This document shows, one piece after another, positions 46,023-55,123 of a stretch of DNA of 64,000 nt (the first letter of the stretch is position 1; every line of letters begins with the position of its first letter). Origin of the DNA: Pseudanabaenaceae cyanobacterium SKYG29. GTDB lineage: Bacteria > Cyanobacteriota > Cyanobacteriia > Pseudanabaenales > Pseudanabaenaceae. The translations under genes were made by a program, and so were the position numbers. Location: positions 84,927-148,926 of the forward strand of contig JANWWT010000007.1 in the NCBI GenBank assembly GCA_025055675.1, read 5' to 3'. A model generated the notes under the pieces. It searched no databases, was not told the origin of the DNA, and saw only the letters and a program-made list of their open reading frames with translations.

Positions 46023-46937
46023 GTGCCAAAGGTCGGCATAGTTTTTAATGACGGCAAGCCCATTGCCCATCAAACAGCAGCTAAAATGGCGGAGTGGCTG
46101 AAGGAGCGGGGTTGGGAAGCGGTAATTACTACAGGACGGGGAGGACTACTGGGTTACTCGCCGCCGGGACAGGCGAATTTTATTCCTGTGGAAGCCCTGG
46201 TACCACCAGAATTTAAGGAAGGGTTGGATTTTGTGGTCTCTTTGGGGGGAGATGGCACCGTTTTAGCTACTTTTAGGCAAGTGGCACCCCTGGGCTTACC
46301 TGTCCTCACTATCAATACGGGGCACATGGGTTTTTTGACGGAAACTTACCTTGCCCACTGGGAGGATGCCCTCGATCGCATGCTCAAGGGTAATTACGTG
46401 GTAGAACAACGATCGATGATTCGGGTACGTGCCTTTGATGGTAAGGAGCTGTTTTGGGAGGCTCTTGCCCTCAATGAGATGGTCTTGCACCGCGAACCCC
46501 TGACCAGTATGTGCCACTTTGAAATTGCCATTGGGAACCATGCTCCTGTGGATGTCGCTGCCGATGGGATTATTATTTCCACACCCACGGGGTCAACTGC
46601 CTATGCCCTCTCCGCTGGCGGTACGGTGATTGAACCGGGGATTCCCGTGTTTCAGTTGGTACCTATCTGTCCCCATTCCATGGCTTCCCGTGCCCTGGTC
46701 TTTGCTAATACGGAAAAAGTAGTGGTGACTTCCGCTAATCAACAACGCCTGGTCATGGTCGTAGATGGCAACGCTGGTTGTTACATCTATCCTGAATACA
46801 AGTTGGTGCTGGAACGATCGATATATCCCGCCCGCTTTGCCCGGTTACGATCGGGGGAATTTTTTAATGTCCTGCGGGAAAAACTAGGCTGGGGGCTGCC
46901 CCACGCTTCTAAACCTACCTCCGTCGAATTACCCTAA
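46023..46937 (+). CDS. nadK: NAD kinase
   Basis: This enzyme of 304 residues phosphorylates NAD to NADP. It has the [11 protein letters not shown] nucleotide motif, NTGHMGFL, and [14 protein letters not shown], all diagnostic. It starts with GTG ([13 protein letters not shown]). Cyanobacteria carry two NAD kinases; which paralogue this is cannot be told from the sequence alone. The 3' end overlaps the convergent hybrid kinase gene by 4 nt. Confidence 0.95.
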   Translation: MPKVGIVFNDGKPIAHQTAAKMAEWLKERGWEAVITTGRGGLLGYSPPGQANFIPVEALVPPEFKEGLDFVVSLGGDGTVLATFRQVAPLGLPVLTINTGHMGFLTETYLAHWEDALDRMLKGNYVVEQRSMIRVRAFDGKELFWEALALNEMVLHREPLTSMCHFEIAIGNHAPVDVAADGIIISTPTGSTAYALSAGGTVIEPGIPVFQLVPICPHSMASRALVFANTEKVVVTSANQQRLVMVVDGNAGCYIYPEYKLVLERSIYPARFARLRSGEFFNVLREKLGWGLPHASKPTSVELP

Positions 46938-48832
46938 CTACATAGTTCTACGATCGCATCATACTGATAGCTGTCTGCCATCTCTGCCAGTGCCTGCTTC
47001 AGAGGATCGTGTCCTGGGGGAATTTGTTCAATCAACTTAAACACCTGTTTCTTTTTCAACGCTGTTGCTGCTTGTTCCAACTGTTCAATCCAGTGGGGGG
47101 GCATCACTCGTAATAAGGCTTCGCGCGTCAAAACAAACTTCTCCTCCAGGGGCGGGGACGTTACTGTATCCTGAGCATAGATGTATTCCACCCCTAAATG
47201 TTCCGCCATCTTAGCGAAAATAACCTCTTCCACTAGCGGTTTACAGGCATAATCATCACAACCACTAGCCAGCACTTTGTTTCTTTCCTCTTCAAACACG
47301 CTGGCAGAGAGAGCAATAACTTTGGTGCGTTCACCCCCTGGCAAAGATTTGATTGTGCGAGTCGCTGTAAATCCATCCATGACAGGCATATTCATATCCA
47401 TCCAGATTAAATGGGGCTGCCACTCCCGCCATTTCTCTATCCCCTCTTTGCCGTTATTAGCAGTAGCTACGGTAAATCCCACAGATTCTAACAGTTTCGT
47501 CAACAAGTACCGATTATCGGGGCGGTCTTCCACAACTAAAATGCGAAATTCTGGCTGTCCTGGTGCTAAACCAACCACCCTTGCCTTTGGTTCAGGCTGG
47601 GAAATTTCTTCTGGTTGGGCAAGGTCAAACTCGATCGTAAATTGAAAGGAACTGCCTTTGCCTACCTGACTGTAGACATTGAATTTACCCCCCATTAATT
47701 GCACAAACTTATGACAAATGGCTAAACCTAATCCCGTCCCTTCCTGGGAATTTTTGCCCGAACTAGTCTGGACAAAGGCACCAAATAGGTTATTTAATTC
47801 ATCTTCGGCAATACCAACCCCCGTATCTGTCACAATGAATCGCAGATGGCGCACATCCTCTAAACAGGCATGGACTGTTACACCACCTACTTTGGTAAAC
47901 TTGATAGCGTTACTAACTAAATTAATGATCACCTGTTTTAGTTTACCCTGGTCAGTTCTAATCAGTAAGGGAGTACCTTCTTCGATCGAAAACCGTAGAT
48001 ATAATCCCTTTTGTTTGGCTCTTACTTGCATCATTTCTTCTATTAGTTCCAGCAAGCGCCCCAGATGAAAACTAGTCGGATTAAGTTCTACTTTGCCTGC
48101 TTCAATCTTAGAAATGGTCAGGACATCGTTGATTAAATCCAGAAGATGTTCTCCCCCCCGCTCGATCGCTTCTACAAATTCCCGCTGTTCCCGATCGAGA
48201 TTATTACTGCGGCTCAACAACTGGGAAAAGCCCAAAATGGCATTCAGGGGGGTGCGCAATTCATGGCTCATACTGGCTAAAAATTCACTCTTGGAGCGGT
48301 TAGCACTATCTGCCGCTTCCTTTGCTTTTTCCAGTTCTTTTTCAAAGTTGATACGCTCCGTAATATCCCGCACAAATACAATTACATGGTTGGCATCAAA
48401 GGGGACAATGCGGTTTTCTAAATAGGCAGTCGTGCTGGACAAAATAAAGGGGTATTCAAACACCTGCAAAGTCTGTCTCTCTAAGCATTTCCTGATATGT
48501 TTGAGGGTCAGTTCTGCAATTTCTTCAGGGTAGACATTGATGATGTTCTTGCCAATTAGGTCACGAAACAGATGAATCTCCCGCGCCAGTAGGGGGTCAG
48601 TGGGTAGTTTCACTAGCTCAACAATTAAACCATCCGATCGAATGCGCCAAATCGCGTCGGGCACTACGTTGAGCAGGGCTTTTAAGCGGGCTTCACTGTT
48701 CTGCAGGTTTTCCTGAATAATGTCGGCATGCAAAGTGGTGGTTTCCAACAATTCTTCCAGGTCTGCCTTTTCCTGTTCCAGTTCCTTGATCCTGTCCTCT
48801 AACTGTTTGATTTTCTCCTGCAAGTCTGCCAT
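46934..48832 (-). CDS. PAS-histidine kinase-receiver hybrid
   Basis: This 632-residue cytoplasmic kinase has an N-terminal coiled coil (about 2-50), a PAS domain (about 60-165), a transmitter with His in [14 protein letters not shown]-box [10 protein letters not shown]-boxes DTGVGIAE and GTGLGLAI, then a receiver (about 425-545; Asp in [13 protein letters not shown]). A C-terminal helical tail (about 560-632) lacks an Hpt His. It is 2 nt downstream of a Ser/Thr-kinase-receiver protein, with which it probably signals. Confidence 0.93.
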   Translation of the reverse strand: MADLQEKIKQLEDRIKELEQEKADLEELLETTTLHADIIQENLQNSEARLKALLNVVPDAIWRIRSDGLIVELVKLPTDPLLAREIHLFRDLIGKNIINVYPEEIAELTLKHIRKCLERQTLQVFEYPFILSSTTAYLENRIVPFDANHVIVFVRDITERINFEKELEKAKEAADSANRSKSEFLASMSHELRTPLNAILGFSQLLSRSNNLDREQREFVEAIERGGEHLLDLINDVLTISKIEAGKVELNPTSFHLGRLLELIEEMMQVRAKQKGLYLRFSIEEGTPLLIRTDQGKLKQVIINLVSNAIKFTKVGGVTVHACLEDVRHLRFIVTDTGVGIAEDELNNLFGAFVQTSSGKNSQEGTGLGLAICHKFVQLMGGKFNVYSQVGKGSSFQFTIEFDLAQPEEISQPEPKARVVGLAPGQPEFRILVVEDRPDNRYLLTKLLESVGFTVATANNGKEGIEKWREWQPHLIWMDMNMPVMDGFTATRTIKSLPGGERTKVIALSASVFEEERNKVLASGCDDYACKPLVEEVIFAKMAEHLGVEYIYAQDTVTSPPLEEKFVLTREALLRVMPPHWIEQLEQAATALKKKQVFKLIEQIPPGHDPLKQALAEMADSYQYDAIVELCS

Positions 48833-48834
48833 AG

Positions 48835-50250
48835 CTAGCTTCCCTGTTTCAATTGGTTAATTTCCTGACGAGCTTGTTCCAGTAACGTTTCTAAATTTTG
48901 CCGCTTTTGTATTTCTATCCGCAACTGATTTTGCAATTCTGTTACCCTTTTGACCAATTTCCCTAATTTTAAGTGGGTTTCAATGCGGGCAAGGACTTCC
49001 ATCACTTTGAAGGGTTTGGTGATATAGTCTACGCCGCCCGCGGAAAAGGCTTTTACTTTATCCCAGGCTTCGTCCTGGGCACTGATAAAAATCACAGGAA
49101 TATGGCTAGTTGTGGGGTCAGCTTTGAGACGTTGACAGACTTCGTAGCCATTTAAGCCCGGCATATTTATGTCCAACAAGATCAAATCAGGGGGTGAGGC
49201 TTGGGTGGATTTAAGGGCCTGGTTGCCATTGATGGCTTCTCTGACCTCATAGCCCTGTTCCTCTAGCATTGTAGACAGTAGGCGCAAATTTTCCGGTTTG
49301 TCATCCACAAGCAGAATTTCGGCTTTGGTAGATTCTGAGTCAGTATCAGTGATGGGGGAGAGGGGTTCACTATTTTCCTTTTGCCCAGGGATAAAAATGG
49401 CAGTAGGCGCAGACAGCTGTTCCCGTTGTAGCTCAATCAGGGGCTGCAGGTCGGCTAGGGCATCCTGGGCACTGGTGTAGCGTTCACGGTAGTTGCGCTT
49501 TGCCATTTTGCGGATGATACGATAGAGATCGGGGGGAATGTCTGGTGCCTGCCACAAAATTTCTCCCATCTCGTCCTCTAAAAATTCCTCAGGTAGTTCT
49601 CCCGTCAGGGCTTGAATAGCAATTACTCCCAAAGAGTAGACATCGCTACTTTCTCTGGGTTTCCCCTGCAGTTGCTCAGGAGCAGCATAGCCAACTGTGC
49701 CAATGGAAACGGTTTTGGGTGCAGTGTTAGAGTCATTACTAGTAGCGGCGTTGCGCACTTCCTTAACAGCACCGAAATCTAAAAGTACTAGTTTCCGATC
49801 GCGGTGACGACGCATAATATTGGCAGGTTTGACATCGCGGTGTATAACGTTGTGGGCATGGACAAAGGCAAGAACTTCCAACACTTGCTGCAGCAGTTCT
49901 ATAACCCGATCGGCTCCCCATTTGTCCCCTTGGCGTAACTCCCGATCGAGAGTGATACCATCTACAAACTCCTGCACCAGATAAAAACCCCCATTTTCCT
50001 CAAAGTAAGCCAACAGACGGGGGATTTGGTCATGGTTACCTAGTTTTTCCAGAGTGGCAGCTTCACTAATAAACAAACGACGGGCAATTTCTAGCACTTT
50101 GGGGTCATCGGAAGCAGGGGCAAGTTCTTTAACTACACAGACTGGTTCGCCAGGGCGACGAGTATCATGGGCAAGATAAGTACAGCCAAACCCCCCACTG
50201 CCTAGAATGCTTACCACTCGATAGCGTTGGTCTGCTAGTTGCCCGATCAT
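48835..50250 (-). CDS. Ser/Thr protein kinase fused to a receiver domain
   Basis: This 471-residue protein has an N-terminal Hanks-type kinase (about 10-270) with GSGGFGCTYLA, catalytic VIHRDVKPANIM and DFGAVKEV, followed by a linker, a receiver (about 310-430; Asp in LILLDINMPGLNG, Lys in YITKPF) and a C-terminal coiled coil. There is no membrane segment. It joins eukaryotic-type phosphorylation to two-component signalling in one chain. The downstream hybrid histidine kinase, 2 nt away, is the natural phosphodonor candidate. Confidence 0.93.
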   Translation of the reverse strand: MIGQLADQRYRVVSILGSGGFGCTYLAHDTRRPGEPVCVVKELAPASDDPKVLEIARRLFISEAATLEKLGNHDQIPRLLAYFEENGGFYLVQEFVDGITLDRELRQGDKWGADRVIELLQQVLEVLAFVHAHNVIHRDVKPANIMRRHRDRKLVLLDFGAVKEVRNAATSNDSNTAPKTVSIGTVGYAAPEQLQGKPRESSDVYSLGVIAIQALTGELPEEFLEDEMGEILWQAPDIPPDLYRIIRKMAKRNYRERYTSAQDALADLQPLIELQREQLSAPTAIFIPGQKENSEPLSPITDTDSESTKAEILLVDDKPENLRLLSTMLEEQGYEVREAINGNQALKSTQASPPDLILLDINMPGLNGYEVCQRLKADPTTSHIPVIFISAQDEAWDKVKAFSAGGVDYITKPFKVMEVLARIETHLKLGKLVKRVTELQNQLRIEIQKRQNLETLLEQARQEINQLKQGS

Positions 50251-50333
50251 GTGCTTCCTGCCAATTTTAATCTAATCCTACACTCTAGTGTTCCCGATCG
50301 TGTCATGGCTTTTCTGCTGCTCTAGCTGGCTAA

Positions 50334-50387
50334 ATCAAATCAGCCCTCCGGAAGAGTGGAGAGCTGACAACATCTGTTTGATTTGAT
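50334..50387 (-). terminator. Two-tier hairpin downstream of cmpA
   Basis: On the minus strand a 9-bp stem CAGCTCTCC/GGAGGGCTG (one G-T pair; plus-strand arms 50341-50349 and 50358-50366) encloses an 8-nt loop. An outer 7-bp stem, ATCAAAT/ATTTGAT (50334-50340 with 50381-50387), surrounds it with a 14-nt one-sided bulge. It begins 15 nt past the cmpA stop. No T-tract follows. It is probably the cmpA transcript end or a stabilising structure. Confidence 0.6.
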
Positions 50388-50402
50388 AGTGTGGTGGCTG
50401 CG

Positions 50403-51695
50403 CTAAACCCGTTTGATTTTGAGTTGATTGAGGTATGCCTGGGGATTGGCAGGATCGAATCTGACACCATCGAAAAAGGTTTCTACTCCGCGGGAGGGGC
50501 TGGCTGGGGGTTTGATTCCGGCAGCTTGGGCTGCCCGCCGCCAGATGTCTTCTCGATTAACCCGATCGACTAGGGCACGTGCCTGCTCAACACTCTTGAT
50601 GAAGCCACGATGTAAACCCCAGCGCATAGTTTCTATCAGAAACCAGAGGTCATGGCTTTTGTAGGGATAAGAAACACTGCCTCTACCATCCTGCCAGTAC
50701 AGGGGTCCCATGGTGAAGTCATTGACCTTGGCTTGTCCGTCCCCCATGTCGTACTGACCTAGGAAGGGGTCAATTAGAATATCCTCCCGCACATTGAAGA
50801 AATTTCTTCCTGACAGAAGTTTTGCCATCTCTGCTCTATTGACTCGTTGATCACACCACTGTTGGGCATCAAATATACCGCGCAGGAGTGCTATCGTCGC
50901 ATTGGGATGTTTATCCACCCAGTCTGCCCGAATTGCTAGGTACTCCTCAGGGTGAAAACGCCACATCTGCGCTGTTAATGCTCCCAAAAAACCAGCATTC
51001 TCTTCCACTATACGGTAGGGCCAGGGGTCGCCCGTACTAAAGGCGTCTACTGTACCCGTTCTCATCCCCTGCACAGTTTCCGCAGGCGGAATAGTGACCA
51101 TGTCCACATCTTTATCGGGGTCAATGCCGTTGGCTGCTAACCAGTAGCGAATCCACAGCTCCTGATTACCACCGGGAAAGGTGTAGGCTACCTTAAATTT
51201 ACGTCCCCTAGCACTGCTGAAGTTTTTAATCACACCAGGGTCTTTTATGCGTAAATGCAACCCCTGTCCCTGTAAACTCTTGGAAATGGCAATCCCATTG
51301 CCCTGGGTAACCAGCATTGCTAGTACATACATGGGTACCTTGCGCCCGTTGGTAATTACCCCCTCAGTAATCAGGTGAGGCATTGGCATTTGCCACATCC
51401 CGCCATCAATGCCGCCCCCCTCACTACCAATTACCACATTGTCCCGCGCTGAAGCCCAGTTAGCTTGCTTGACAACTTCTACCTCAGTCATGCCGTACTT
51501 AGCGAAAAAGCCTTTTTCCTGGGCAATGATTAGGGGTGCGGATTCCACGATGGGTAAGTAACCTAGGCGAATTTTAGTGGTCTCAGGTTTGCCAGGTTGT
51601 TGAGCATAGCTAGTGGCTTTATCGAGGAATATTGCTCCCGCAGCAGTGCCAGCGGCTAGTAAAAATTCCCGTCGATTAAGGAAACGATTAGACAT
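50403..51695 (-). CDS. cmpA: CmpA/NrtA-family solute-binding protein, probably bicarbonate-binding
   Basis: This 430-residue periplasmic binding protein has a twin-arginine-like signal ([14 protein letters not shown]). The body matches CmpA segment by segment: [58 protein letters not shown] and [18 protein letters not shown]. CmpA delivers bicarbonate to the CmpBCD ABC importer; NrtA, for nitrate, is the close alternative. Unlike the lipoproteins CmpA and NrtA, no Cys follows the signal, so there is no lipobox. No permease or ATPase partner is in the window. I chose the ATG at 51695 because AGGGGGT lies at good distance. Confidence 0.8.
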   Translation of the reverse strand: MSNRFLNRREFLLAAGTAAGAIFLDKATSYAQQPGKPETTKIRLGYLPIVESAPLIIAQEKGFFAKYGMTEVEVVKQANWASARDNVVIGSEGGGIDGGMWQMPMPHLITEGVITNGRKVPMYVLAMLVTQGNGIAISKSLQGQGLHLRIKDPGVIKNFSSARGRKFKVAYTFPGGNQELWIRYWLAANGIDPDKDVDMVTIPPAETVQGMRTGTVDAFSTGDPWPYRIVEENAGFLGALTAQMWRFHPEEYLAIRADWVDKHPNATIALLRGIFDAQQWCDQRVNRAEMAKLLSGRNFFNVREDILIDPFLGQYDMGDGQAKVNDFTMGPLYWQDGRGSVSYPYKSHDLWFLIETMRWGLHRGFIKSVEQARALVDRVNREDIWRRAAQAAGIKPPASPSRGVETFFDGVRFDPANPQAYLNQLKIKRV

Positions 51696-51780
51696 GAATA
51701 TACCCCCTATAGTCTCCAGTGAAACTATCAAAATACTAAGAATTGTTTGACAAAACCAAAAACCTGTTGGTCTGTCTGAA

Positions 51781-51809
51781 ATTATAGAAAGCGTTAAGAT
51801 TTATGCCAA
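51781..51809 (-). promoter_or_regulatory. cmpA promoter
   Basis: On the minus strand TTGGCA (51809-51804) and TATAAT (51786-51781) are separated by 17 nt, a near-consensus sigma70 promoter about 85 nt upstream of the cmpA ATG. Confidence 0.6.
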
Positions 51810-52126
51810 GGTTTACTAATTCAAAACTTCTAACATAAGAGATAGAAAAAATTTATGAATGACGATTGAAAACAGGGTGACAAGTTGTCAACTCTAGTCA
51901 GATGGTTCCGTTCTTTTGGCTAAACTTTGTTCTGAAAGCCTATCCCTACTATTTGGCTAGATTAGACTCTTCTATTATTATTAGAATCAACTTATAGACC
52001 TTGTTTATAACAAAAATCTAAGATGGGGTATAAGAAAATTGCATGAATACAGGCAGTTAGAATCCCAGCAGAACAGAAACTAAAATAACTTCCCTCTGCT
52101 ATTGCAAAGATGTGTATGCCTAATAG
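51810..52126. other. AT-rich intergenic region between cpeR and cmpA
   Basis: This 317-nt region lies downstream of the phycoerythrin operon and upstream of cmpA, both on the minus strand. It is AT-rich. TTCTA and TAGAA arms near 51969-51985 form a short imperfect inverted repeat. I found no coding sequence, tRNA or convincing terminator for the cpe operon here. Confidence 0.5.
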
Positions 52127-52432
52127 TTAACTGCCCCGATCAAAGCGGGTACGGAAACTACCGTATTTAATCCAATATTGCTTCAGGGAGTGACCAGGTG
52201 TGTGCAAGCTCGATCGGACTCTATACAAAATTACTTGGCGATGGTCGCCCATCCATAGTTTATCGATCGGTTCTACGGAAATGATAGTTCCCCCCAGCAC
52301 CCGAATACATTGGGAAAAACGCTCGATCGTGCTGTAGTCAACGGTTTCAAAAATAAAGAAGTTTCCCTGGCAAATCAGATGACGGCTGCGAATCCAATTT
52401 TGCAATTTTTTTTCAGCAGTTGTAGGCAACAT
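52127..52432 (-). CDS. cpeR: Phycoerythrin operon regulator CpeR
   Basis: This 101-residue protein starts MLPTTAEKKLQNWIRSRHLI and ends HSLKQYWIKYGSFRTRFDRG, typical of CpeR, the activator required for cpeBA (phycoerythrin apoprotein) expression in Fremyella and related cyanobacteria. It is the last gene of the cpeCDESTR order. I chose the ATG at 52432, which overlaps the cpeT end by 20 nt; the longer frame lies within cpeT. Its target cpeBA is not in the window. Confidence 0.85.
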   Translation of the reverse strand: MLPTTAEKKLQNWIRSRHLICQGNFFIFETVDYSTIERFSQCIRVLGGTIISVEPIDKLWMGDHRQVILYRVRSSLHTPGHSLKQYWIKYGSFRTRFDRGS

Positions 52433-53000
52433 ATTCTGGCGGCAGTGGGTAGCTCTCCCGTTTGCTAAACTGCAGTGCCCCATGTTCTGACCCCCAAACC
52501 TGGTAATTAGTTTCTACATCCATGCCCCTATCCCAACTGGTAAAGGTGGTGGCTGTCAATTCTACTTCGCTTACTAGATAAGTTAACTTGCCATTTTTCT
52601 CGATAAGGCAGCGATTACCCTCCACAGACCCACGAAATCTGTCCCCCTCCCACGTAAAGACCATAGCGCAGTGCCACCGCCGTTCGATGTCTTGGGGAGT
52701 GATCGTAGCTAAAATACTGGGTTCCCGCGCTGCTCCCGCAAACCTGATGCTGTCTTTGAGGGCGTAGTTTTCCACGTAGATGTGATCCCCCCGATCGATG
52801 AGGCGATGTACCCCCTGGCGATAGGGTGTCCACAGGTCATGGTCAAACATTTGTTCGGAATAGAACCCCACATCGTTGAAGAAAGACCAGGGCAAGGGAC
52901 AGAAAAAGACACGGATATGGGCAAAGTCTCTAGGATTAGCCTGTGCCTGCGCCCGATTGCTAAAATCCCCTGCTAACCACTCCGCTAGTTTTAGCCTCAT
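52413..53000 (-). CDS. cpeT: CpeT-family phycobiliprotein lyase
   Basis: This 195-residue CpcT/CpeT-type lyase-like protein attaches or assists attachment of bilin to phycobiliprotein beta subunits. Visible family elements are the N-terminal LAEWLAGDFSN, VFFCPLPW, a central YRQGVHRLI, and the Cys-containing VEGNRCLI. It overlaps cpeS by 4 nt (ATGA) and cpeR by 20 nt, so all three are translationally coupled. Confidence 0.9.
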   Translation of the reverse strand: MRLKLAEWLAGDFSNRAQAQANPRDFAHIRVFFCPLPWSFFNDVGFYSEQMFDHDLWTPYRQGVHRLIDRGDHIYVENYALKDSIRFAGAAREPSILATITPQDIERRWHCAMVFTWEGDRFRGSVEGNRCLIEKNGKLTYLVSEVELTATTFTSWDRGMDVETNYQVWGSEHGALQFSKRESYPLPPEYVAYNC

Positions 53001-53530
53001 AACTTTTGCTTGATTTCAGACGAGAAGGAAGCAGTCACCACGCCACTGCCCCCACTGGTTTTAATCAGGGAGACCCGACAACGCACATTGTCATTGATAA
53101 ACCAAATTTTTTCCTCGGCAGCAGCCCGATCGTAGGGGGTCACCAGCACAAAAGTATTGTCCTCTGTCAGGTAATATTCCCCCACCGCCGGCATGGCTTC
53201 CGCATAGCCCTTGTCCCGCAATAACTTGCCCCTGTAGGTATCACTGGGGACAGGCACCAGTAAACTCTCGCCCTTGGAGATTTCCCCATCCCAGTCCGAT
53301 TGTCCCTCCCAGGTCATCAGGAAAGGTGCTACTACCCGATCGGTCTCCACCCCATGCAATTGACACAGTTGCCCCACCCGCTCATCCTGGGGACTAAGGC
53401 TAGTGACGGTGATGGTAGAAGTAACTGCTTCAAAATGGGCAAAGGCAAGATGATGGACACTCCGCTGCGACCGCCAAGACCCGATCGATCGTTCCACAAA
53501 TGTAGTAATATCCCACCTTGCCCCTGCCAT
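52997..53530 (-). CDS. cpeS: CpeS-family phycobiliprotein lyase
   Basis: This bilin lyase of the CpcS/CpeS lipocalin-like fold (177 residues) has an N-terminal FVERSIGSWRSQRSVHHL, the core WEGQSDWDGE, and the C-terminal EEKIWFINDNVRCRVSLIKT. CpeS attaches phycoerythrobilin to a conserved Cys (Cys82 type) of phycoerythrin beta. Its position directly after the three linker genes and before cpeT matches the classic operon order. Confidence 0.92.
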   Translation of the reverse strand: MAGARWDITTFVERSIGSWRSQRSVHHLAFAHFEAVTSTITVTSLSPQDERVGQLCQLHGVETDRVVAPFLMTWEGQSDWDGEISKGESLLVPVPSDTYRGKLLRDKGYAEAMPAVGEYYLTEDNTFVLVTPYDRAAAEEKIWFINDNVRCRVSLIKTSGGSGVVTASFSSEIKQKL

Positions 53531-53537
53531 AGTTTAC

Positions 53538-54290
53538 TTAGGCAACTTCCTTGATGGAAATGATCCTACCACCGCCCCTCTGAATATTTTGGATAGTGTC
53601 AGAGAGCTGATTATAGCCTACTTCCGTTGTGGTGATACTGCGACGGCTATTCATAGCGGACTTACTAGCAGTAATGCGGAAGCGCTTGCCCGTATTGCTG
53701 TATGCCCCTGACCCCCGTGCTGGTGGCACAATCTTAGTAGGCAGGTCGATACCGATATCAGAAATCAACTTGGCATCTTTCCCGACTGTATCAGCAGCAA
53801 AGCCCCGCACTAGAGCAAAAGTACGGTTGAACACTACATTGCGCACTCCTACCTGACTTTGACTACCCACCATATAGGGCACTACATTTTCGCCAAAGTG
53901 CTCTTGGTACTCAGGACTGTCAATGTAGGAGTTGATTTCCGCTTCATAGCCCTGTTCGCTGTAGCGGCGCACATGTTCGGCAACCTCTGCCTGGTCCTGG
54001 GGCGCACGTCCTAAGAAGTGCTTAAAGTTCAACTCCACAAAGCGATAGGGGGAAGAAGTTTCAAAAAACAGACGGCGATAGAGGTCAGATAAACCTACTG
54101 CCCGTACAAACCCCCGCACTGTAATATCCCCATTGCGCAGCATGGATTCAGCAGTAGTGAGGCGCTCACTCTCCAAAATATGAGCATTGCTCAGTACCTG
54201 GCGATAGACAGCCCGTATCACAACTTGCAAGTCTTCTTCCGTGGCGTTCTTGGTTAGCTCAACCCGATCGTTGGTAATCCACAGTGCCAT
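53538..54290 (-). CDS. cpeE: Phycoerythrin-associated rod linker CpeE-like
   Basis: This 250-residue linker has an N-terminal PBS-linker domain (about 15-150, with AVYRQVLSNAHILESERL and ELNFKHFLGRAPQDQAEV) and a C-terminal CpcD-like domain (about 193-250, GKRFRITAS..IQRGGGRIISIKEV). Linkers stack phycoerythrin hexamers into rods and tune energy transfer. CpeD and CpeE are assigned by operon position, since the three linkers are similar. AGGGAG precedes the ATG, and the next gene, cpeS, begins 7 nt after its stop. Confidence 0.85.
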   Translation of the reverse strand: MALWITNDRVELTKNATEEDLQVVIRAVYRQVLSNAHILESERLTTAESMLRNGDITVRGFVRAVGLSDLYRRLFFETSSPYRFVELNFKHFLGRAPQDQAEVAEHVRRYSEQGYEAEINSYIDSPEYQEHFGENVVPYMVGSQSQVGVRNVVFNRTFALVRGFAADTVGKDAKLISDIGIDLPTKIVPPARGSGAYSNTGKRFRITASKSAMNSRRSITTTEVGYNQLSDTIQNIQRGGGRIISIKEVA

Positions 54291-54303
54291 AGTCCTACTC
54301 CCT

Positions 54304-55056
54304 TTAGGCTACCTCTGTGATGCTGACGATTTTGCCGCCTGCCCGTTGGATGCGTTGGATTTGGGGAGTCATTTTGCTGGCAGGCACCAGATACTCCGTA
54401 GTGCTATAGCGACGGCGGCTGTCATACTTAAAGCCTGTAGCCAAAATCTTGAACTTCTTCTCCGTCCCTGAACCAATCACCCCACTGGTAGAAGGCTTGA
54501 TCTTGTTAGCGCGGTTTAGACCCAAGTTCATCACCAGCTGCGACTCCTTGACTGCACTATCTACCTGGGCAGGGCCCCGATCGAGGGCAAACATGAAGTT
54601 ATAACCCAGTTGCTTGTAGTTACTTTCCGTACTGGTACCCCGATCGTAGGGCACAATGTTATCGCCAAAAGCTTTCTGGTACTCTTCGCTGTCGATGTAG
54701 GAGTCAATTTCAGCGTCATAGCCCTCGGTAACACAGCGGACAATATGTTCGGAAACTTCCCGTTGGTCCTGGGGAGCGCGCCCCAAGAGATGACGGAAAT
54801 TCAACTCCACGAAGCGGTAGGGAGCACAGCTTTCAAAATAGCGACTCTTGTAGAAATCCGACTTAGCCACCAGGCGGACAAATTCCTTCACCGAGATTTC
54901 CCGATTACACAGCTTAGACTCAGCGGTAACCAAGCGCTCACTCTCCATAACATGGGGATTGCCCAAAACCTGCTTATAGACAGCACGGATGATGGTTTGA
55001 ACCTCTTCTGTGGTGCTGTTGGGACGCAATTCCAAAGGTGCCAATAAAGTTCTCAT
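54304..55056 (-). CDS. cpeD: Phycoerythrin-associated rod linker CpeD-like
   Basis: This second linker of 250 residues has the same two-domain plan: a PBS-linker domain (AVYKQVLGNPHVMESERL, ELNFRHLLGRAPQDQREV) and a CpcD-like domain ending IQRAGGKIVSITEVA. An N-terminal segment (MRTLLAPLELRPNST) is specific to this copy. It lies 67 nt downstream of cpeC, a gap that carries a terminator-like hairpin, and 13 nt upstream of cpeE. Confidence 0.85.
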   Translation of the reverse strand: MRTLLAPLELRPNSTTEEVQTIIRAVYKQVLGNPHVMESERLVTAESKLCNREISVKEFVRLVAKSDFYKSRYFESCAPYRFVELNFRHLLGRAPQDQREVSEHIVRCVTEGYDAEIDSYIDSEEYQKAFGDNIVPYDRGTSTESNYKQLGYNFMFALDRGPAQVDSAVKESQLVMNLGLNRANKIKPSTSGVIGSGTEKKFKILATGFKYDSRRRYSTTEYLVPASKMTPQIQRIQRAGGKIVSITEVA

Positions 55057-55097
55057 ATTAAAAACCTCGCCTATTAAAACCTGTTAAAAGTAGATGG

Positions 55098-55116
55098 AAA
55101 AGGGGGACAAGCCCCC
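55098..55116 (-). terminator. Terminator-like hairpin between cpeC and cpeD
   Basis: On the minus strand GGGGG-CTTGT-CCCCC is followed at once by TTTT, starting 8 nt after the cpeC stop. It looks like a partial intrinsic terminator that would let only some transcripts continue into cpeD, giving more CpeC than the other linkers. Confidence 0.55.
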
Positions 55117-55123
55117 AAAGAGC

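Noticed and set aside
51963..51990. TTCTATTATTATTAGAA as a Fur-type operator
   Set aside because: The arms are only 5 bp, it sits in AT-rich DNA, and it is about 170 nt upstream of the cmpA promoter without a clear target.
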